Source of the DNA: Bacteroidales bacterium UBA1680
Lineage (GTDB): Bacteria > Bacteroidota > Bacteroidia > Bacteroidales > UBA932
Assembly (NCBI GenBank): GCA_002320605.1
Contig: DCKG01000036.1
Location: 1-35,438 of the forward strand
Direction of reading: 5' to 3'
Length of the DNA: 35,438 nucleotides
This document shows, piece after piece, positions 35,435-35,438 of this stretch. Below the pieces are notes generated by a model. The model ran no database searches and had not been told where the DNA came from. It worked only from the letters and a program-made list of their open reading frames with translations. Position 1 is the first letter of the stretch; every line of letters begins with the position of its first letter. The position numbers and the translations under genes were made by a program.

Positions 35435-35438
35435 GTAT

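Overview
The window comes from a Bacteroidota genome, most likely order Bacteroidales; I do not name a genus. The reasons are three SusC/SusD outer-membrane nutrient-import pairs, an ECF sigma/FecR anti-sigma pair feeding a SusC with an STN signalling domain, DUF1735 and DUF5106 lipoproteins, Bacteroidales-type promoters (TTTG, about 20 nt, TAnnTTTG), and A/T-rich start regions without obvious Shine-Dalgarno sequences.

Layout from left to right. (1) 367-5178, minus strand: a self-contained SusC/SusD pair with its own promoter, leader hairpin and strong terminator. (2) 5451-10020, minus: a tight housekeeping operon of a Na/phosphate cotransporter, a DUF5106/thioredoxin-like lipoprotein, aldose 1-epimerase and thymidylate synthase. 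(3) 10092-13304, plus: a large exported protein combining an HEGRH zinc-protease motif, a beta-propeller-like region and a probable outer-membrane barrel. (4) 13333-22893, minus: a six-gene polysaccharide-utilisation operon in the order ECF sigma, FecR anti-sigma, STN-SusC, SusD, DUF1735/discoidin lipoprotein, DUF4855 TIM-barrel protein. (5) 23201-23565: the wreck of an Rpn-type (PD-(D/E)XK) nuclease gene. (6) 23607-26771, minus: a GH106-type alpha-L-rhamnosidase. (7) 27011-27499, plus: a Dps ferritin with a textbook promoter and a hairpin after it. (8) 27778-32881, plus: a third SusC/SusD pair with a structured leader and a good terminator. (9) 33039-35392, plus: a YeiH-family transporter, a small two-helix membrane protein and a CpXC zinc-ribbon protein in one operon.

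How the parts may work together. The sigma/FecR/STN-SusC set is the standard surface-sensing circuit: glycan binding at SusCD is relayed through the STN domain to FecR, which frees the sigma factor. The cargo of this operon is a carbohydrate-binding lipoprotein and an uncharacterised DUF4855 protein, and a rhamnosidase lies upstream on the same strand, so the locus may target a rhamnose-containing glycan. The other two SusCD pairs have no enzymes or regulators beside them. No tRNA, rRNA, CRISPR array or intact insertion sequence was seen. The least conventional items are the protease-propeller-barrel protein and the DUF4855-centred operon.
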